Source: Lentinus brumalis (Eukaryota; Basidiomycota; Agaricomycetes; Polyporales; Polyporaceae). From it: 64,000 nucleotides of DNA. A program made the position numbers and the translations under genes. The stretch spans positions 1,116,001 through 1,180,000 of the forward strand of contig MARA01000011.1 in assembly GCA_001792895.1 (NCBI GenBank), given 5' to 3'. The notes below the pieces were generated by a model. It was given only the letters and a program-made list of their open reading frames with translations, ran no database searches and was not told where the DNA came from. Positions 46,367 through 58,665 of the stretch are shown here, one piece after another (position 1 is the first letter of the stretch; each line of letters starts with the position of its first letter).

Positions 46367-47779
46367 TCATGCATTAGACGACTCCTCCGGGTTTACGACG
46401 CGTAGCTTGCGCCCCTTCATGGACCATGGATCATACCGCTTCTCGCGAGGAAGAGCCTCGACCAGCAACCTCCTTTCAGCCTCCAGCTCTTCCCGCAAGC
46501 GCGCCACTCTCCCTTGCAACGCCTCGTACGATGCATCCACACCGTGCCCTGGCCCATCGCGCGGACCCCGTCGCTTCCTCTTTCCTTCTCCCTCATGGAC
46601 CCCGCGCATAAGTTGCTCGAGCTCGGATATCTCTCTCGTCAGGTCTGCCAAGCGGACGGAGTGCTCGGTGCCAGTTGCAGAGATTGCTGGTGCAGGTACG
46701 TCAGCACGATGGTTCGGAGGAGTAGCCAACGGAGTCGGTATGCGACTTGCAGAGTCGCGGGGGCTTGGTGTGGGTATGGAGGCAAACACGAGATCTGAAG
46801 ATCTGAAGGACGAGCTTGTTTCGACAGTGGTTGGGTAGAGGGAGGACACGATAGGCGAAGGAGGGTAGAGAGGGGAAGGGAAGGATGAGGAGACGGGCGA
46901 AGAATGAAAATCGGTATCTCCAGGCCCGTCGAAGGATGAGGGACGCTTCGTATTGTGGTGTACGTTTGTTCCTTTCATACTGAACGAGGGGAGTGTGAGC
47001 GACCTGCGCTTTCGAAGGACCAGTATTCCGATGACGAGCGTGAGGAGTGCAAGGACCACTCCGACTGCAGCACCTATGCCTGCCCCAACCGCTACAGACG
47101 AAGACTTCGCAGATGCTGACTGGGATCCGCCGACGGACGGCGTAGGCATTGAGGTCGCGGAGGGTATACTACTAGTAGCCTGAGTACCAGATGTTGTCGA
47201 GGGAGTAAGCGAAGGTACGCCTGTCGTGTCTTGCTCGGTAGTGTAGATCACATAATCGAACAGGACGAGGGAATCAGTGGGACCACCGGCTTCGATTGAC
47301 AGCGTATGCGGAGCTTGGGCGAGGCTGTCATTCTGATAGACGACAGTACGATATAGGATGGTCGACGCGGCGTTGTTCTGCGGGACGTGCGTGTACTGGC
47401 CGACCTCCGTGCCGTCGAGAACGAAGGTTAAGTTGGTGAATGTGGTAGTACCTGGTATGTTATTGGCGACTAGGTTGTAAACATACACCGCAGATCCGTT
47501 GAAACTGATCTGGATGACACGCTGAGGTTGCCCTGGGTGGTACGTGGAGTCGTGCCAAGTCTCGTCAAATGCCTGGAAGGGATCCGTATGGCGAGTTATA
47601 AGACAGCCTGAGCACGTCGAGCCTTGTGCCCAGGCAGAGGACGGAAGGTATTGAGGCTTCCAACCGGTAGAAGCGTCGCCATCCTCGTCATCGATGGTGA
47701 CATTCACTCGGATAGCCGTAGACTCGGAGAGGAAGGCATGGAGAGCGAGCACAAAAGAACGTCTGAGGAGGAAACGCAT
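46367..47779 (-). CDS. Single-pass glycoprotein, array member B
   Basis: Single exon, 470 residues. Signal peptide (RRSFVLALHAFLSES), ectodomain with NVTIDDEDGD, STCSGCLIT, DETWHDSTYHPGQPQ, FNGSAVYVYN, NLTFVLDGTEVGQYTH and LVLFDYVIYT, a Ser/Thr stalk, and a membrane helix (AGIGAAVGVVLALLTLVIGILVL) with a following KRR. The long tail carries DVPAPAISATGTEHSVRLAD, then two coiled-coil-like stretches (LTREISELEQLMRG, ARLREELEAERRLLVEALPR). Member C shares both tail features, which suggests a common intracellular partner. It lacks the intron present in members A and D. Confidence 0.83.
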   Translation of the reverse strand: MRFLLRRSFVLALHAFLSESTAIRVNVTIDDEDGDASTGWKPQYLPSSAWAQGSTCSGCLITRHTDPFQAFDETWHDSTYHPGQPQRVIQISFNGSAVYVYNLVANNIPGTTTFTNLTFVLDGTEVGQYTHVPQNNAASTILYRTVVYQNDSLAQAPHTLSIEAGGPTDSLVLFDYVIYTTEQDTTGVPSLTPSTTSGTQATSSIPSATSMPTPSVGGSQSASAKSSSVAVGAGIGAAVGVVLALLTLVIGILVLRKRRSLTLPSFSMKGTNVHHNTKRPSSFDGPGDTDFHSSPVSSSFPSPLYPPSPIVSSLYPTTVETSSSFRSSDLVFASIPTPSPRDSASRIPTPLATPPNHRADVPAPAISATGTEHSVRLADLTREISELEQLMRGVHEGEGKRKRRGPRDGPGHGVDASYEALQGRVARLREELEAERRLLVEALPREKRYDPWSMKGRKLRVVNPEESSNA

Positions 47780-48490
47780 GTAGAGCCTGCTCGTGTCTGA
47801 GCGTACAGCGACCTGCAGGGGAGCGGTTAATGAGGATGACAGGCAAGCCCTTCAATATGGCAAGCTCGGGGGATGGTATGCTCACCCTAGTATCAAGGCA
47901 TGCCCTGACGAAGTTCCACGATGTCACAGCCGGTATATATACCTGGGGAAAAACCGCCGCATGAGCGGGGAGAAGTCAAGCAGTTCATGATGGACGTTTC
48001 TGATATCAATTGCCAGCAAGTGCCAGGCGCTGACATATTATAGCACACCATGAGCACGAACTGGGCACGTCCTGGCAGGTCCTGCTCGCTTGGCCGCCTT
48101 GAAGTGTCTGAGAAAGTGGTGACAATGTATGCCTCTTCTGAAGACGCAGCTTGAGCCACTCGTGAAAGAGCAAAGGAGCCTGGCTGAAGAGTGTCGATGA
48201 GTAAGAGAACAGAATCAGTTGAGGTTACAATCGACGCCCAATGACCTATTTATCAACTTAACAACATCTTCAGTCACTAGTAGGATCTTGACCACTCTAC
48301 TGATGATGCATCCGAGTCTCTGTGGAATGGTATACGGAGGCTCCGATTCGCGATGATGAATGTCAATCATGTCAGTGCAGAACTATGAAGTATGGAAGTA
48401 CTGCCACCAAGGAGCCTGTACTGTAGTAAGGACTCGAAGCATGTCGCGACTCCGAGTCCGACGAGTTGTAACTACACCCGAAGCCGTCGA
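47780..48490. other. Spacer between array members B and C
   Basis: No gene seen; contains the promoter of member B. Confidence 0.5.
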
Positions 48491-49749
48491 TCATCGTTGG
48501 GATCTTGGAAGTGCCTCTTCCATAAGCCTCCTCTCATCCTCAATCAACGCTCGCACCCTCTTCATTCGCGACCGAATTGAGGCCAACCGTCGGTCCTTAG
48601 GATGCCTCAGCCTATACCTCTCGCCCCGCTCGGGTCCAGAGGTTGCCCCAGTCGTTCTCGACGGAGTCGGCCTCGCAGCCACCTCTGCTTCCTTCACCAT
48701 AGTCTCAAGCGCGGCCAGCTCCTCCACTAGCTCCATGTAACGAAGCGAACGCTCGGTTCCAGTCACTGATAGCGCAGGAGCTGGGACGTCCACCCGATGC
48801 CGCGGAGGTGGACAAAGCGCATGGTAGGCGGGTATGCGGGGAGGCGGAGATGGTGTGGGACTATCCGGCGGGAGGGACCGAGACACAGCTGCCTGCGAGA
48901 GTCCAGACGATGGGGACGGGACTTGACGCTCCTGGAAGGGAACTACGATGCGTTGCCTTTCCTCTTCGGCGGTATTGTGAGACTTGCCCCGTGCACGACT
49001 GCGCATAACCAAGGCGATGATGAGCACAAGGGCAGCCGTGAGTCCAAGGGAGATAGCGATGGCCGCTATCATGCCCGGACTCAGGCGCGCTGCTGTGGAA
49101 GACGCGGGCTGCGTGTGCGTGGGTGACGGTGTGGAGGTAGTGGATGGCGATGACAATGCAAGGCTGCCCGTCTGAGAACCGGAAGGGAATACAGAGGGAG
49201 TCGAAGACGTATTGACGGTATATTGGATATAGTCAAATAAGACGAGCGTGTCATTAAGGCCTCCCGATTGAATTTGAAGGGCATGCCTCTCGTTCGTCAA
49301 GGTTTCATTGACGTAGACGGGGACGTCGTACAGTACGGGAGGTCCATCGGGATCCGGGTAATGCGTGTAGTTGCCCACTATGGCATTGTCAATGAGGAAG
49401 GAGAGATTCGTGAAGACGGTGACCCAAGGAATAGGGGGATGGTTCACGATGATGTGGTAGACGTACACCGCGGTCCCGACGAAGTCGATAGTGATTATCC
49501 GAGTGTCATTGCCAGGATGGTAGGTCGAATCGTGCCACGAGGCATTCATGACTCTACCGGGATCGATATAGGTAGAGTTCAGTGCGCAGCCGCCGCATTG
49601 TGAACCCTGTGTCCATTTTTCGGGGGAGAATATCGAGGGGGAAAGCCGGTCTTATCGTCGCCATACTTGTCATCGACGGTCACGTTGACTGCCCACGACG
49701 CTTCCGTAGCCAGACGGGGCGACACTTGAGACGAACGATGTGAAGACAT
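48491..49749 (-). CDS. Single-pass glycoprotein, array member C, apparent frameshift
   Basis: About 419 residues if one base is restored. The first part reads NVTVDDKYGDDKTG; the second reads KWTQGSQCGGCALN, NASWHDSTYHPGND, FVGTAVYVYH, NLSFLIDNAIVGNYTH and LVLFDYIQYT. They meet in different frames at a run of five C on the coding strand (plus 49622-49626), where one more C gives YSPPEKWTQG. The membrane helix is GMIAAIAISLGLTAALVLIIALVM with a basic RSRARGK. The tail shares DVPAPALSVTGTERSLRY and LIEDERRLMEEALPR with member B. The chosen start has no convincing signal peptide, so the N-terminus may also be disturbed. Confidence 0.7.
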
Positions 49750-50263
49750 GGGTCCGCGAGAAAGGGATCCGAGGGGCCGATGATATACCTGAGAACATCT
49801 GAAAGAAGAATAAGGGATGATAGAACTTGTATCACTCACCAGCTGCAGACATGAGCGATGCCATCCAGCCGAGCTCACTGGCGCCGTTGTTCAGTGTACA
49901 GGGTGTTCCATCGAGACGCAGGCGGTTCGTCTCCTGGACTACATGATGATCGGACGCACCGAAGGCCCGAAGCTTATTGACGGAAGCACTGGCGCATGCG
50001 ACGAAGGCGTTTGGAGTGTCAGAGCGTGGTATAAGCATGGCTATTCTTGGCTGTGTCTAGCAATCAATACGGAGACTGCAGCTCGACTGTCGGGAGGAAG
50101 GGTTGATAGCGATACAATGTAACCTCAAGAAGTGTAATGCAAGGGTCCGTGTCATCCCCGTCCTATAGTCAATCATCAGAGTCAGCGAGCTTCAAACCGG
50201 CGCAGCGTGGCCAGGGATCGACTCACTGGTATATAATGTGTCAGGCGTAAGTTACTTTGAGAA
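49750..50263. other. Spacer between array members C and D
   Basis: Holds the upstream sequence of C, whose first exon may begin here. Nothing else seen. Confidence 0.4.
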
Positions 50264-51620
50264 TCATGTACCGTAAGACGGAGGAAGGACGTCCACCTCC
50301 GCCAACAGTTGCTGGTCGTGCTCGAGCTCGCCTCGCAGCTCGGCAATCTCGTTCCGGAGGGTTGCCAGCTCCGTACGCAGGCCAGACCTCGGTGCCGATC
50401 GATTCCTGGACCGACCGCGCTCGCCGCTGCTATGGCTGGATGGGTTACTGCTCGTCCCGCGGCTGTTCCCGAGGAACCCGCCTGCTGCTGGGTCTCCAGC
50501 GCGCGCATCTGCGCTTCGAGAGTCTGTATTCGCTGGACCAACTCCGCGTTGGCGCGAGAGCGATCAGTCCGGCCGGACACAGACTGGGGAGGAAGCGGCG
50601 GTAGACGAGGTCGATGTGGGGTGAAAAGGTGTCTTGATGACCCTGCAACGCGAGTTCGCAAGACCACACAACCAGCAAAACGGAGTCAAACTCACCTGCG
50701 CTACTGCTGCCAGTGGTCGACGAGCCTGCTCCCGGCATCAGGCGGCCGCGACCGAGGCGTAAGTCGGGCAACCTCGGAGGATGCGAGACGCGGCGGGTAG
50801 GTGGATTCTCAAAAGAGCGCTCACCACCATCTATAGTGAAAGGTTCCACCCTCTCCGCGATAGATGGCGGACGGATCGCACGCTTACGTCGGATGCAGAG
50901 GAGGAGTACACCGACCGCTGCGAGCACTGCTACACCGCCAACAGCACCACCCACAATAGCACCAACGGGTGTCGCTGAGGCTACACGAGAAGAAGCGGTA
51001 TGCACCGCGGAAATGGTTGATGTCGCGGAGGTACTGGAAGTGCGGTCGGAAGACGCGGACGATGTTGCGGGATCATCTTCTGTGGTATACATTGCGTAAT
51101 CGAAGAGGATAAGAGCATCGGTGGGTCCATTCGTCACGGTCTTGAAGGAGTGCGGTTGATGCGACAAGTTCGTCTGATTGAACACCAGCACGTTGTACAG
51201 GATGATGTCCGATGCATTATCCGGCGCGCGGACGAACTGCCCAACGTACTGCCCGTCAATGAAGAAGGTGAGGTTCGTGAACGTAGTCGTGCCACCGAAG
51301 GTGCCATCGGCGAGGAGGTGGTAGACATAGACCGCGGTGCCATTGAAGCCGAAGGTGATCGTGTGGTCTGGATCGCCAGGGTGATATGTCGAGTCGTGCC
51401 ATGTTTGATCGTGCGTCAGGGAGAGGTTGACAATACCGGGGTGAATGTTGCACCCGGTGCACTGATCGCCCCGGGCCCACGCATCGAGTGGAGAATAGGA
51501 GGGGACGAACCCAGTGGACGTGTCTCCCAATTGGTCGTCTATGGTGCGGTTGACAAGGGCGCCAGCAACGCGCGTACTCCGTAGCAATGCCCACAACCAG
51601 AGCAGCTGCGCGGCTCGCAT
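50264..51620 (-). CDS. Single-pass glycoprotein, array member D, apparent frameshift
   Basis: Two exons, 50696-51620 and 50264-50642; 434 residues with one base restored. Signal peptide (AAQLLWLWALLRSTRVAGA), ectodomain NRTIDDQLGD, DQCTGCNIH, DQTWHDSTYHPGDPDH, FNGTAVYVYH, NLTFFIDGQYVGQF, LILFDYAMYT. Membrane helix: GAIVGGAVGGVAVLAAVGVLLLCI, then RRKR. The tail has two coiled-coil segments (LVQRIQTLEAQMRALETQQQ; LRTELATLRNEIAELRGELE) in different frames. They join if one base is added near plus 50478, and the protein then ends DVLPPSYGT, a C-terminal PPxY like member A. The exact site of the break is less certain than in the other four cases. Confidence 0.72.
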
Positions 51621-53091
51621 GCTCTAAGAGCTGGATGCGGAGGCCTCCTGGGGGACGGCGCACTGTTCAGAAAGTCCTGGGGGATCTGGGATGAGGGCAC
51701 GTACGATGGTGGGTCGCATGGGCATGACACCGGTCGGGCGCATTGGTCTCCGCTGCGCCTGATAGAGTTCTTTCAGAACGATCTGACTGCTGCGGCCTTC
51801 TATTAACTCCAGGTCGGCATACTGTACCCAAATCAGTAAACGCTGTCAGCTTCGTGATAGATCTTATCCACGCACCTCCCCTCGACGGCGGTACTGAATT
51901 TTGAGCGGCAGCGCTATGTGCACGCACACGAGATGCGATCCATGACATGCAAGCTTCGAGGACATACGATACTTCTGGGATTGTGGAAGCTCAGTCTGGT
52001 CGTCGATAATGACTTGGTTGCGTGTATGACGCCCAATGATGCTCATCTTCCTTGTGACGTTCCACCGCAGAGGCGCTGCAGCGGAACAATCAACGCGGGA
52101 CGTGCAAGGAACTGTAAGCACCGCAACTTACCTCAAAGAGCTCTGCAGTGCCAAACCAGACGATCCTTGTACATGCATAACAGCGCGTCGACGCAGTGGC
52201 ACATAGCCTCCAAGCACACGACCGAGACCTTCTTCAGGAGGCCGATGAGTCAAGCGAGCGACGGTGATGGTCAATGTCAGAGGTCGAGAGGCAGTGGTGT
52301 AACTGGTGTTGCGGCTATGCCAGCGGGCGCTCGCTGGCGGCATCCGGCCAGTCTTTCATCTCATTGCCACGACAGAAAAAGACCAAGTAGCCTACTGCGT
52401 GTCTGACACTCATGGGAGGACATCACACATACTCGGTTGCTCCGTGGGCATAGTCATGCTCATTCATATAAGCCATGGCCCCTCCGGGCAAACCTGGCCA
52501 CACCGGATGATATAGTATTGCTAGTGTCGTTTGGAGTCGGACAGAAAGATTGCAGTTGTCGCGCAGAATGACAAATGCGATAGCTCTGACCGCGCGCGGC
52601 TTGCTTGAGCGGGCTCTCGCCCGCCCTCGCCGCCGCTACAGTAACTCAGTCCGGTTACCGGACTCTGCTCATACCAGCTGAGTACCTCGGACTCTTCTTG
52701 ACCGCACGCCGGAGCTGCGCCAGATGCCACGTTGTGCAGCAGCCTGCTCGGGCGTGTTCACCCAGGTAGCTTCTGGCTTCTAGCTGGTAGCCTTCGATAA
52801 CCATCTGCAGGTGCACTGTGGGAGACACATACCCTGCACGACTGTCTGAAACGCAAAACCATGTGGGGCCCCACTTTCCCACTCCTAAAGACTTCGACAT
52901 TACTCCCTCCAAAACCTGTCCACTTCTTCTCGTGGCCAGGAATACCGACCCCAATACATACGGATGGCATAAGAGAGGCACTACAATATACAAGGCCTAC
53001 ATGAGACCTGACAAGACGAACAGAATACGAGAGACGAATACAGTGTAAGATAGCGAAAGCCGGGGCAGTGACGTGTCCATGATGCATACGC
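51621..53091. other. 1.5-kb intergenic region, no gene seen
   Basis: Upstream of array member D and downstream of histone H3. No coding frame with recognisable features. Confidence 0.5.
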
Positions 53092-53894
<803 letters not shown>

Positions 53895-55000
53895 AGCTGT
53901 TCGATGAGGTGTTAGTTGAGGTGATGTGGATAGACAGTCGACGAGCGACGGCGAAGACTTGAGCGGCGCGGGTCGCGGCGGTGGTGGTTGGGGACGACGA
54001 GGGGCGGGTGGGGCGACGAGCTGACTCTGCGAGTCTTGTTGAAGGTCCGATGGCGTGTTTCCCACGGTCGAAACTTCCGAGCCAACAAAGCACCAGAACG
54101 TCTCGCGCTTGGGCCATCTTCCGCGCCCGCCAAGGTGGAAGATTGCGCTCGCTGCTTTGCGGCGACATTGAGCCGTCATTCGCCCTTCTTGCTTCATATC
54201 CAAGTCTTCTGCCGGTCTCTCGCTGTCTCTCGTGTACCATCAGGTTGAGGCGCATACATGGTGCTGCTCGACCTGGGAGAGCGTCGCAAGCATCAGAATT
54301 GCGGCCAGCGCTTGTGTCGGAAGATACGCCACTCTCAAGACTCGAGCTCACTGGGACTCGGACGACCACACGATGGACGAGCTCAATGACCAGCCTTCTC
54401 AGGCATGCTAACACAGACCCACGGGCTTTGCGCAGCTGCGCGTCACAGAGGCACTTTCTCTTGTTGTTCTTGAAGGATGCAAACTCAGCTTGCTGATCCC
54501 GGGTGTACGATGTCTCGAGTCCCAAGTGCACGTCGCTATCCGACATCTGAGTCCACCACTCATATTCCCAAATTGTCTTCGCGAATCATGCATTCGCGCC
54601 GGCTAGTACTTGCTTCCTGGGGCTTCGTATCGGTAAGTTTGCTTGCACCGACTGCTCTCCAACTCCTGGTAGCGCTCGTTTCGTACCTTCATGACCATGC
54701 TTTAGGTCGCCACAGCAGACGTTCGCCCATGGCCAGTCGTCGCGAATCTCCGACTCATGCTCGCTCCGAGTGACAGCGGTCACCATCATGGCGTATCCCT
54801 AACCGGGCAAGCGATGAGCTGTACTTGGAAGGTCGCAGAACTGACGTCACTGCGCCAGTGCGCCCCATCTCCAGCCATCTGCTGACGTCGGTGCGCCATC
54901 CTGGCAGTTGTATAAGAACGGAGATCGACGCGTAGCCGTACTTTCCACATCGTCCGCATCTACATATTCTCTCACCCACACAACACACATTTCCATCACC
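53895..55000. other. Divergent region between histone H3 and the next gene
   Basis: No histone H4 partner was found here, although H3-H4 pairs are often divergent. A TATA-like TATAAG at about 54911 precedes the gene at 55001. Confidence 0.5.
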
Positions 55001-55486
55001 ATGTCGTCCGGTGCTATGCAGTCCAACGTTGGCAACGCTCAGATTCACAACGACGGCGACCAGAGGTGAGACGAGCTCCCTGCGTCCGCCCTGGGACTGA
55101 TACTGATGCCGGTGCTCCAGGATATCGGAGGCCGACCGCCGCGCTGAGATGGAGCGCCAGAAGGCCGATATGGCTGAGGGCCAGAAGGGCGCGCACAAGA
55201 TCAACGACCCCAAGTAAGTTCCTTCCCCCCCAATACAGTTCTAGTGGGTGTTGACACACTCGTTCGTAGGGACAACCGTAATCTCAATAACCGCGCCAGG
55301 CAGGAGGCGGCGGAAGAGCGTCTAGCAGAGGTTGAGGAGCGTCAGAAGACCGTGACGGACCCTCTCGAGCCTGCGAAGAGGCATGGCAACGAGCCATCGA
55401 GAGGAGCACAGGTCGATGCTGAGCTGCAGGCGGAGGATGAGGAGACTTTGAGGAAGAAGGGGTCTTACAACGGAACGTCGCATTGA
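55001..55486 (+). CDS. Small hydrophilic charged protein, possibly stress-related
   Basis: Three exons, 55001-55065, 55121-55213 and 55270-55486; 124 residues, exactly in frame. No signal peptide or membrane segment. Very rich in Glu, Lys, Arg, Gln and Asn with helix-favouring stretches (EADRRAEMERQKADMAEGQK, ARQEAAEERLAEVEERQK) and a motif AKRHGNEPSRGAQVDAELQ. The composition recalls LEA-like or other desiccation-type proteins of fungi, but I do not recognise a named domain. The CT-rich leader and TATA-like box suggest strong expression. Confidence 0.7.
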
Positions 55487-55858
55487 GGGTTCGTCTGTCC
55501 GTCAAACAACACCAATCTGTAGCATAGACATTGTACCATTATAGCACGCCGCGTCTTCCTCGTCAGTCCATGTGTCTCGTTTCGTGAATTGCATTCAAAG
55601 ATTCGACCTTAGCAAGGCTCGCAAGTATAGGCGCGATGCGCGATGCGCAAAGTTGGGGAATCGAAGAGGTGCCGTTCAACAAACCGCGTTTATCACGTGC
55701 CATCGCGACTGAACACGCTCACGTGACAGACGCGGACGCGTTGTGTACACGGTGTGCGTCCGTTGATCAACTCCATGTTGCTTTCAATAAATACCCGACG
55801 CGTCGCCCGTCCTCGCGCGTTTACCCCCGCTCCCCTTTACCCCTCGCCTTCATACATC

Positions 55859-57278
55859 ATGTCCTTCGCTTATTCTTCTCTTTCAAGGACATCGTCGATG
55901 TCCAGCGTGGGCTCCGACGACTCTCTAGCCGGATGCGACGCAGCAAGTACACACTCCGCCGACACTGCCAGCGACGGCGCGGTCAAACGCACCCGGAAAC
56001 GTTTCTCCAGCTCACAACTCATAATGCTCGAGCACCTCTACCGCAAGGCATCTCATCCAACACGTGAAGAACGCGAACAGGTCGCAAAGGACGCAGAGAT
56101 GTGAGTTCCCATTCTCGCTTCCATTCTTCACGCGCGCCGGTGGTGTCCGCCTCCCTCCCATGCCCTTCCTTTCTCCACGCCCCATCGTATATATGCCCAC
56201 GACGCGTCCCCTCCCGCCCGTTTCATACCCGCTGACGAGCACGCACAGCGACATCCGTTCCGTCACGGTCTGGTTCCAGAACAAACGCCAGACAGACCGC
56301 CGCATACACCGCCAGCTCTCCGAACCCGCCACCGTGCAGCTGACCCCATCGTCCCCCATGCCCCTCCCGCCCTCCTCCCCCTTCTCCGACGCGTCCGGAA
56401 ACACGATCCACACCGTCCGCGAACGCACACGCACGCTCTCGGGCAACTCCGCCGCGTCCGCACTGTCCGCCACATCCTCGATCCACAGCCGGAAACGCGA
56501 CAGGGAGCGCGAGGCAGACGCGGTCCGGGCACTGGCACGACAGGTCCGCCACAGGCCGTCGCGCACCATCTCCCTCGACGACATCGCCGCGCGCACGGAA
56601 CGCCCCGCCCTCCTCCCGCGCACGCCGCCACAGCTGCAGTGCATCCCGTCGTCGTCGTCGTCGTCCCCCACGCGTCCGGTGACTCCCGAGCCTGACCTCA
56701 AGGCGGACGTGGTCGAGGGCAGGCGTGCGGCGCTGTGGCAGAACATGCCGTCGTCCCCCGCCGAGCCTATCCAGCGATCGGAGCGCGAGCTGGTCCGGTA
56801 CGCGAGCCGGCGGATAACGCTCGAGTACGCGTGTGCGAGGGAGATGATGGGGGACAAGGAGCGCGAGCAGACGAAGGTGTCTCGTCTGCATGGCGAGAAG
56901 GACAGCAGGAGCAAGGACAAGAAGCACCGCAAGGCGCACGGGCAAAGGAAGGAGAAGCGTCGAGTGGCAGCTCCTAGGCCTCAAACGCGACAGGCGCGAG
57001 AGGAGGAGGAGGAGGTCCTCGATATTCCTGTGGCGGACTGGGACATGCAAGGAGACACGGACACCGAAGGTGTTCTTTCCGAGGCACCGATGACGCCCTC
57101 GAGCAGCTTCGACTTGAGCGGGCTGTCGATGCAGGACCCAGCGAAGGCGAAGAAGGCACCGGCGAATTTGCAGAAGGAGGCGGCGGTGGCGATGCACTTT
57201 GAGCTTGCGCGTCCTGCGCGCGACGAAGACATGATGGATGCCGCATACGTCCTCTTCAACCTCAGTCAGCGTCGGTGA
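55859..57278 (+). CDS. Homeodomain transcription factor
   Basis: Two exons, 55859-56100 and 56249-57278; 423 residues. The homeodomain occupies about residues 42-100: KRTRKRFSSSQLIMLEHLYR, ASHPTREEREQVAKDAEM, IDIRSVTVWFQNKRQTDRR. Helix 3 has WFQNKR, with Asn51 kept and Lys-Arg where most have Arg-Arg. The 148-base intron falls within the domain just before helix 3, a common position. The remainder is disordered, with Ser/Pro-rich and basic tracts (KDKKHRKAHGQRKEKRR), an acidic segment and a short hydrophobic C-terminus (MDAAYVLFNLSQ). No TALE insertion, so it is a typical rather than mating-type HD2-like domain. Target genes unknown. Confidence 0.9.
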
Positions 57279-57468
57279 CCCTGGCACGCGAGGAGCTGAA
57301 GAAGGACTCTTCGGGGCTTGAGAGCGGCACGGGGACGACGCAAACGACAGCACTAATATCCCATGTTTGTTTATGATAGTATAGCAATGTACAAAAGCAT
57401 GTAACATACATACGCACATAAGTCCCAGTCCCAGCACATAGACCCACTGAATCCTACTCAGCTATGGC

Positions 57469-58665
57469 CTATGCCCAACCAATCTTGTAGAGCTTGTATC
57501 CGCCTTCGTCCGCTCTCCCTACCCCGCCTTGCTTGGTGATCTCGTCGATGTGCAGGATGGCAAGTTCCTTGTCCTGCACCTCGGAGGCGCGGGGGAACAC
57601 GGCCTCCACTGTGTCGCTCATGCCTGCATGCCGCCCGGTCGGACGAAGCGGGATGATGAGCCAGAACACGCCGCGTGCGTCCTGCGTGAGCAGACGTTCG
57701 ACACAGGCCTTGATCCAGCGTGCGTGCTCGGGATGATAGATCACGTCGGCGGCGAGGATGACGTCGAACCGGCTCGCCAATGCACCCTCGTACACAGGAC
57801 TGTGCCAGTCGAGGGGAAGGACGTGGATGGGGCAGGTGGATGGGGAAGGGAAGTTCGTGGAGACGTTCTCGCGGAGGTTATCGAGGACAGAGGGATGGTA
57901 GTCTGTCGCGACGATCTCGACGGGCGAGTGCGTCGATGCCGAGGCTGCAAGGAGCTTCGCGGCTGCGATGCTCAACAAGCCCGTCCCCGCACCGAGCTCG
58001 AGGATCCGCAAGCCGGCCTCGGTAGAACGAACGAGGGACAACTCGAATGCGCCAGGGTCCAGACACATGCGTTCTGCGAGGCGTATAGAGCTTCCCCAGC
58101 TCTGCAGACCAACCGAGGTATGGTCATTGCTGAGCAGGGGAGCATCGTTCAACTCGACATGCACGGCGCCGCTTGACTCCGGACTAGTGGGGAAGGAGAA
58201 CGTACGCGTAAGGGCCTCCTCTTCGTCCTCTCCTGCGAATGTGGCAAGGAGCGAGGCGGCCGTGTCCACTAGAGCCGCACGCGCGTCCGCCTCTTCCTCC
58301 GAGGTCTCTGAGTAGACCCACATATCGGAGCGCCCGGCGAATCCGGTGAGCCACCGTATTGCGAACTCGCGCTCGAAGGTGTCCGACCGGAGAACGTCAA
58401 TGTCAAACGACGCGTCCTCCTCGTCGCACTCATCATCCGACTCGTCTTCTCCTTCGGCTGATGCGTATCCGGAATCGGGGACGGAGGTGTCGTGGACGAG
58501 GTGCTTCGGGAGTGCCTTGGGTCGTGGTAGAGTCGCGAGGGCCGGCGGGCAGTATATAGAGCGCAGGTTGTCGATGGCCTCGGTGATCTGCACCGTCGAG
58601 TAGGTGGCCAGACGTGCGAGAGGTGGAAGGGAGAAAGTCGGAGGGACGGGCTGTCTTGTCGCCAT
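57469..58665 (-). CDS. Methyltransferase_16 family, probable protein-lysine methyltransferase
   Basis: Single exon, 398 residues. The class I SAM-binding motif is LRILELGAGTGLLSIAAAKLL, motif II includes EIVATDYHPSVLDNLRENV, and the post-motif is FDVILAADVIYHPEHARWI with an acidic/Val-Ile run typical of the EEF2KMT/METTL group. The preceding VGLQSWGSSIRLAERM is the family's hallmark W-pocket strand (usually TGLxxWxAA). An acidic linker (DESDDECDEED) occupies about residues 75-88. It likely methylates a lysine on a translation factor or similar protein; which one cannot be said from sequence alone. Confidence 0.85.
   Translation of the reverse strand: MATRQPVPPTFSLPPLARLATYSTVQITEAIDNLRSIYCPPALATLPRPKALPKHLVHDTSVPDSGYASAEGEDESDDECDEEDASFDIDVLRSDTFEREFAIRWLTGFAGRSDMWVYSETSEEEADARAALVDTAASLLATFAGEDEEEALTRTFSFPTSPESSGAVHVELNDAPLLSNDHTSVGLQSWGSSIRLAERMCLDPGAFELSLVRSTEAGLRILELGAGTGLLSIAAAKLLAASASTHSPVEIVATDYHPSVLDNLRENVSTNFPSPSTCPIHVLPLDWHSPVYEGALASRFDVILAADVIYHPEHARWIKACVERLLTQDARGVFWLIIPLRPTGRHAGMSDTVEAVFPRASEVQDKELAILHIDEITKQGGVGRADEGGYKLYKIGWA

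Noticed and set aside
56223..57437. 404-codon minus-strand open frame
   Set aside because: Antisense of the homeodomain gene; no motifs, and strongly Arg/Leu-biased.
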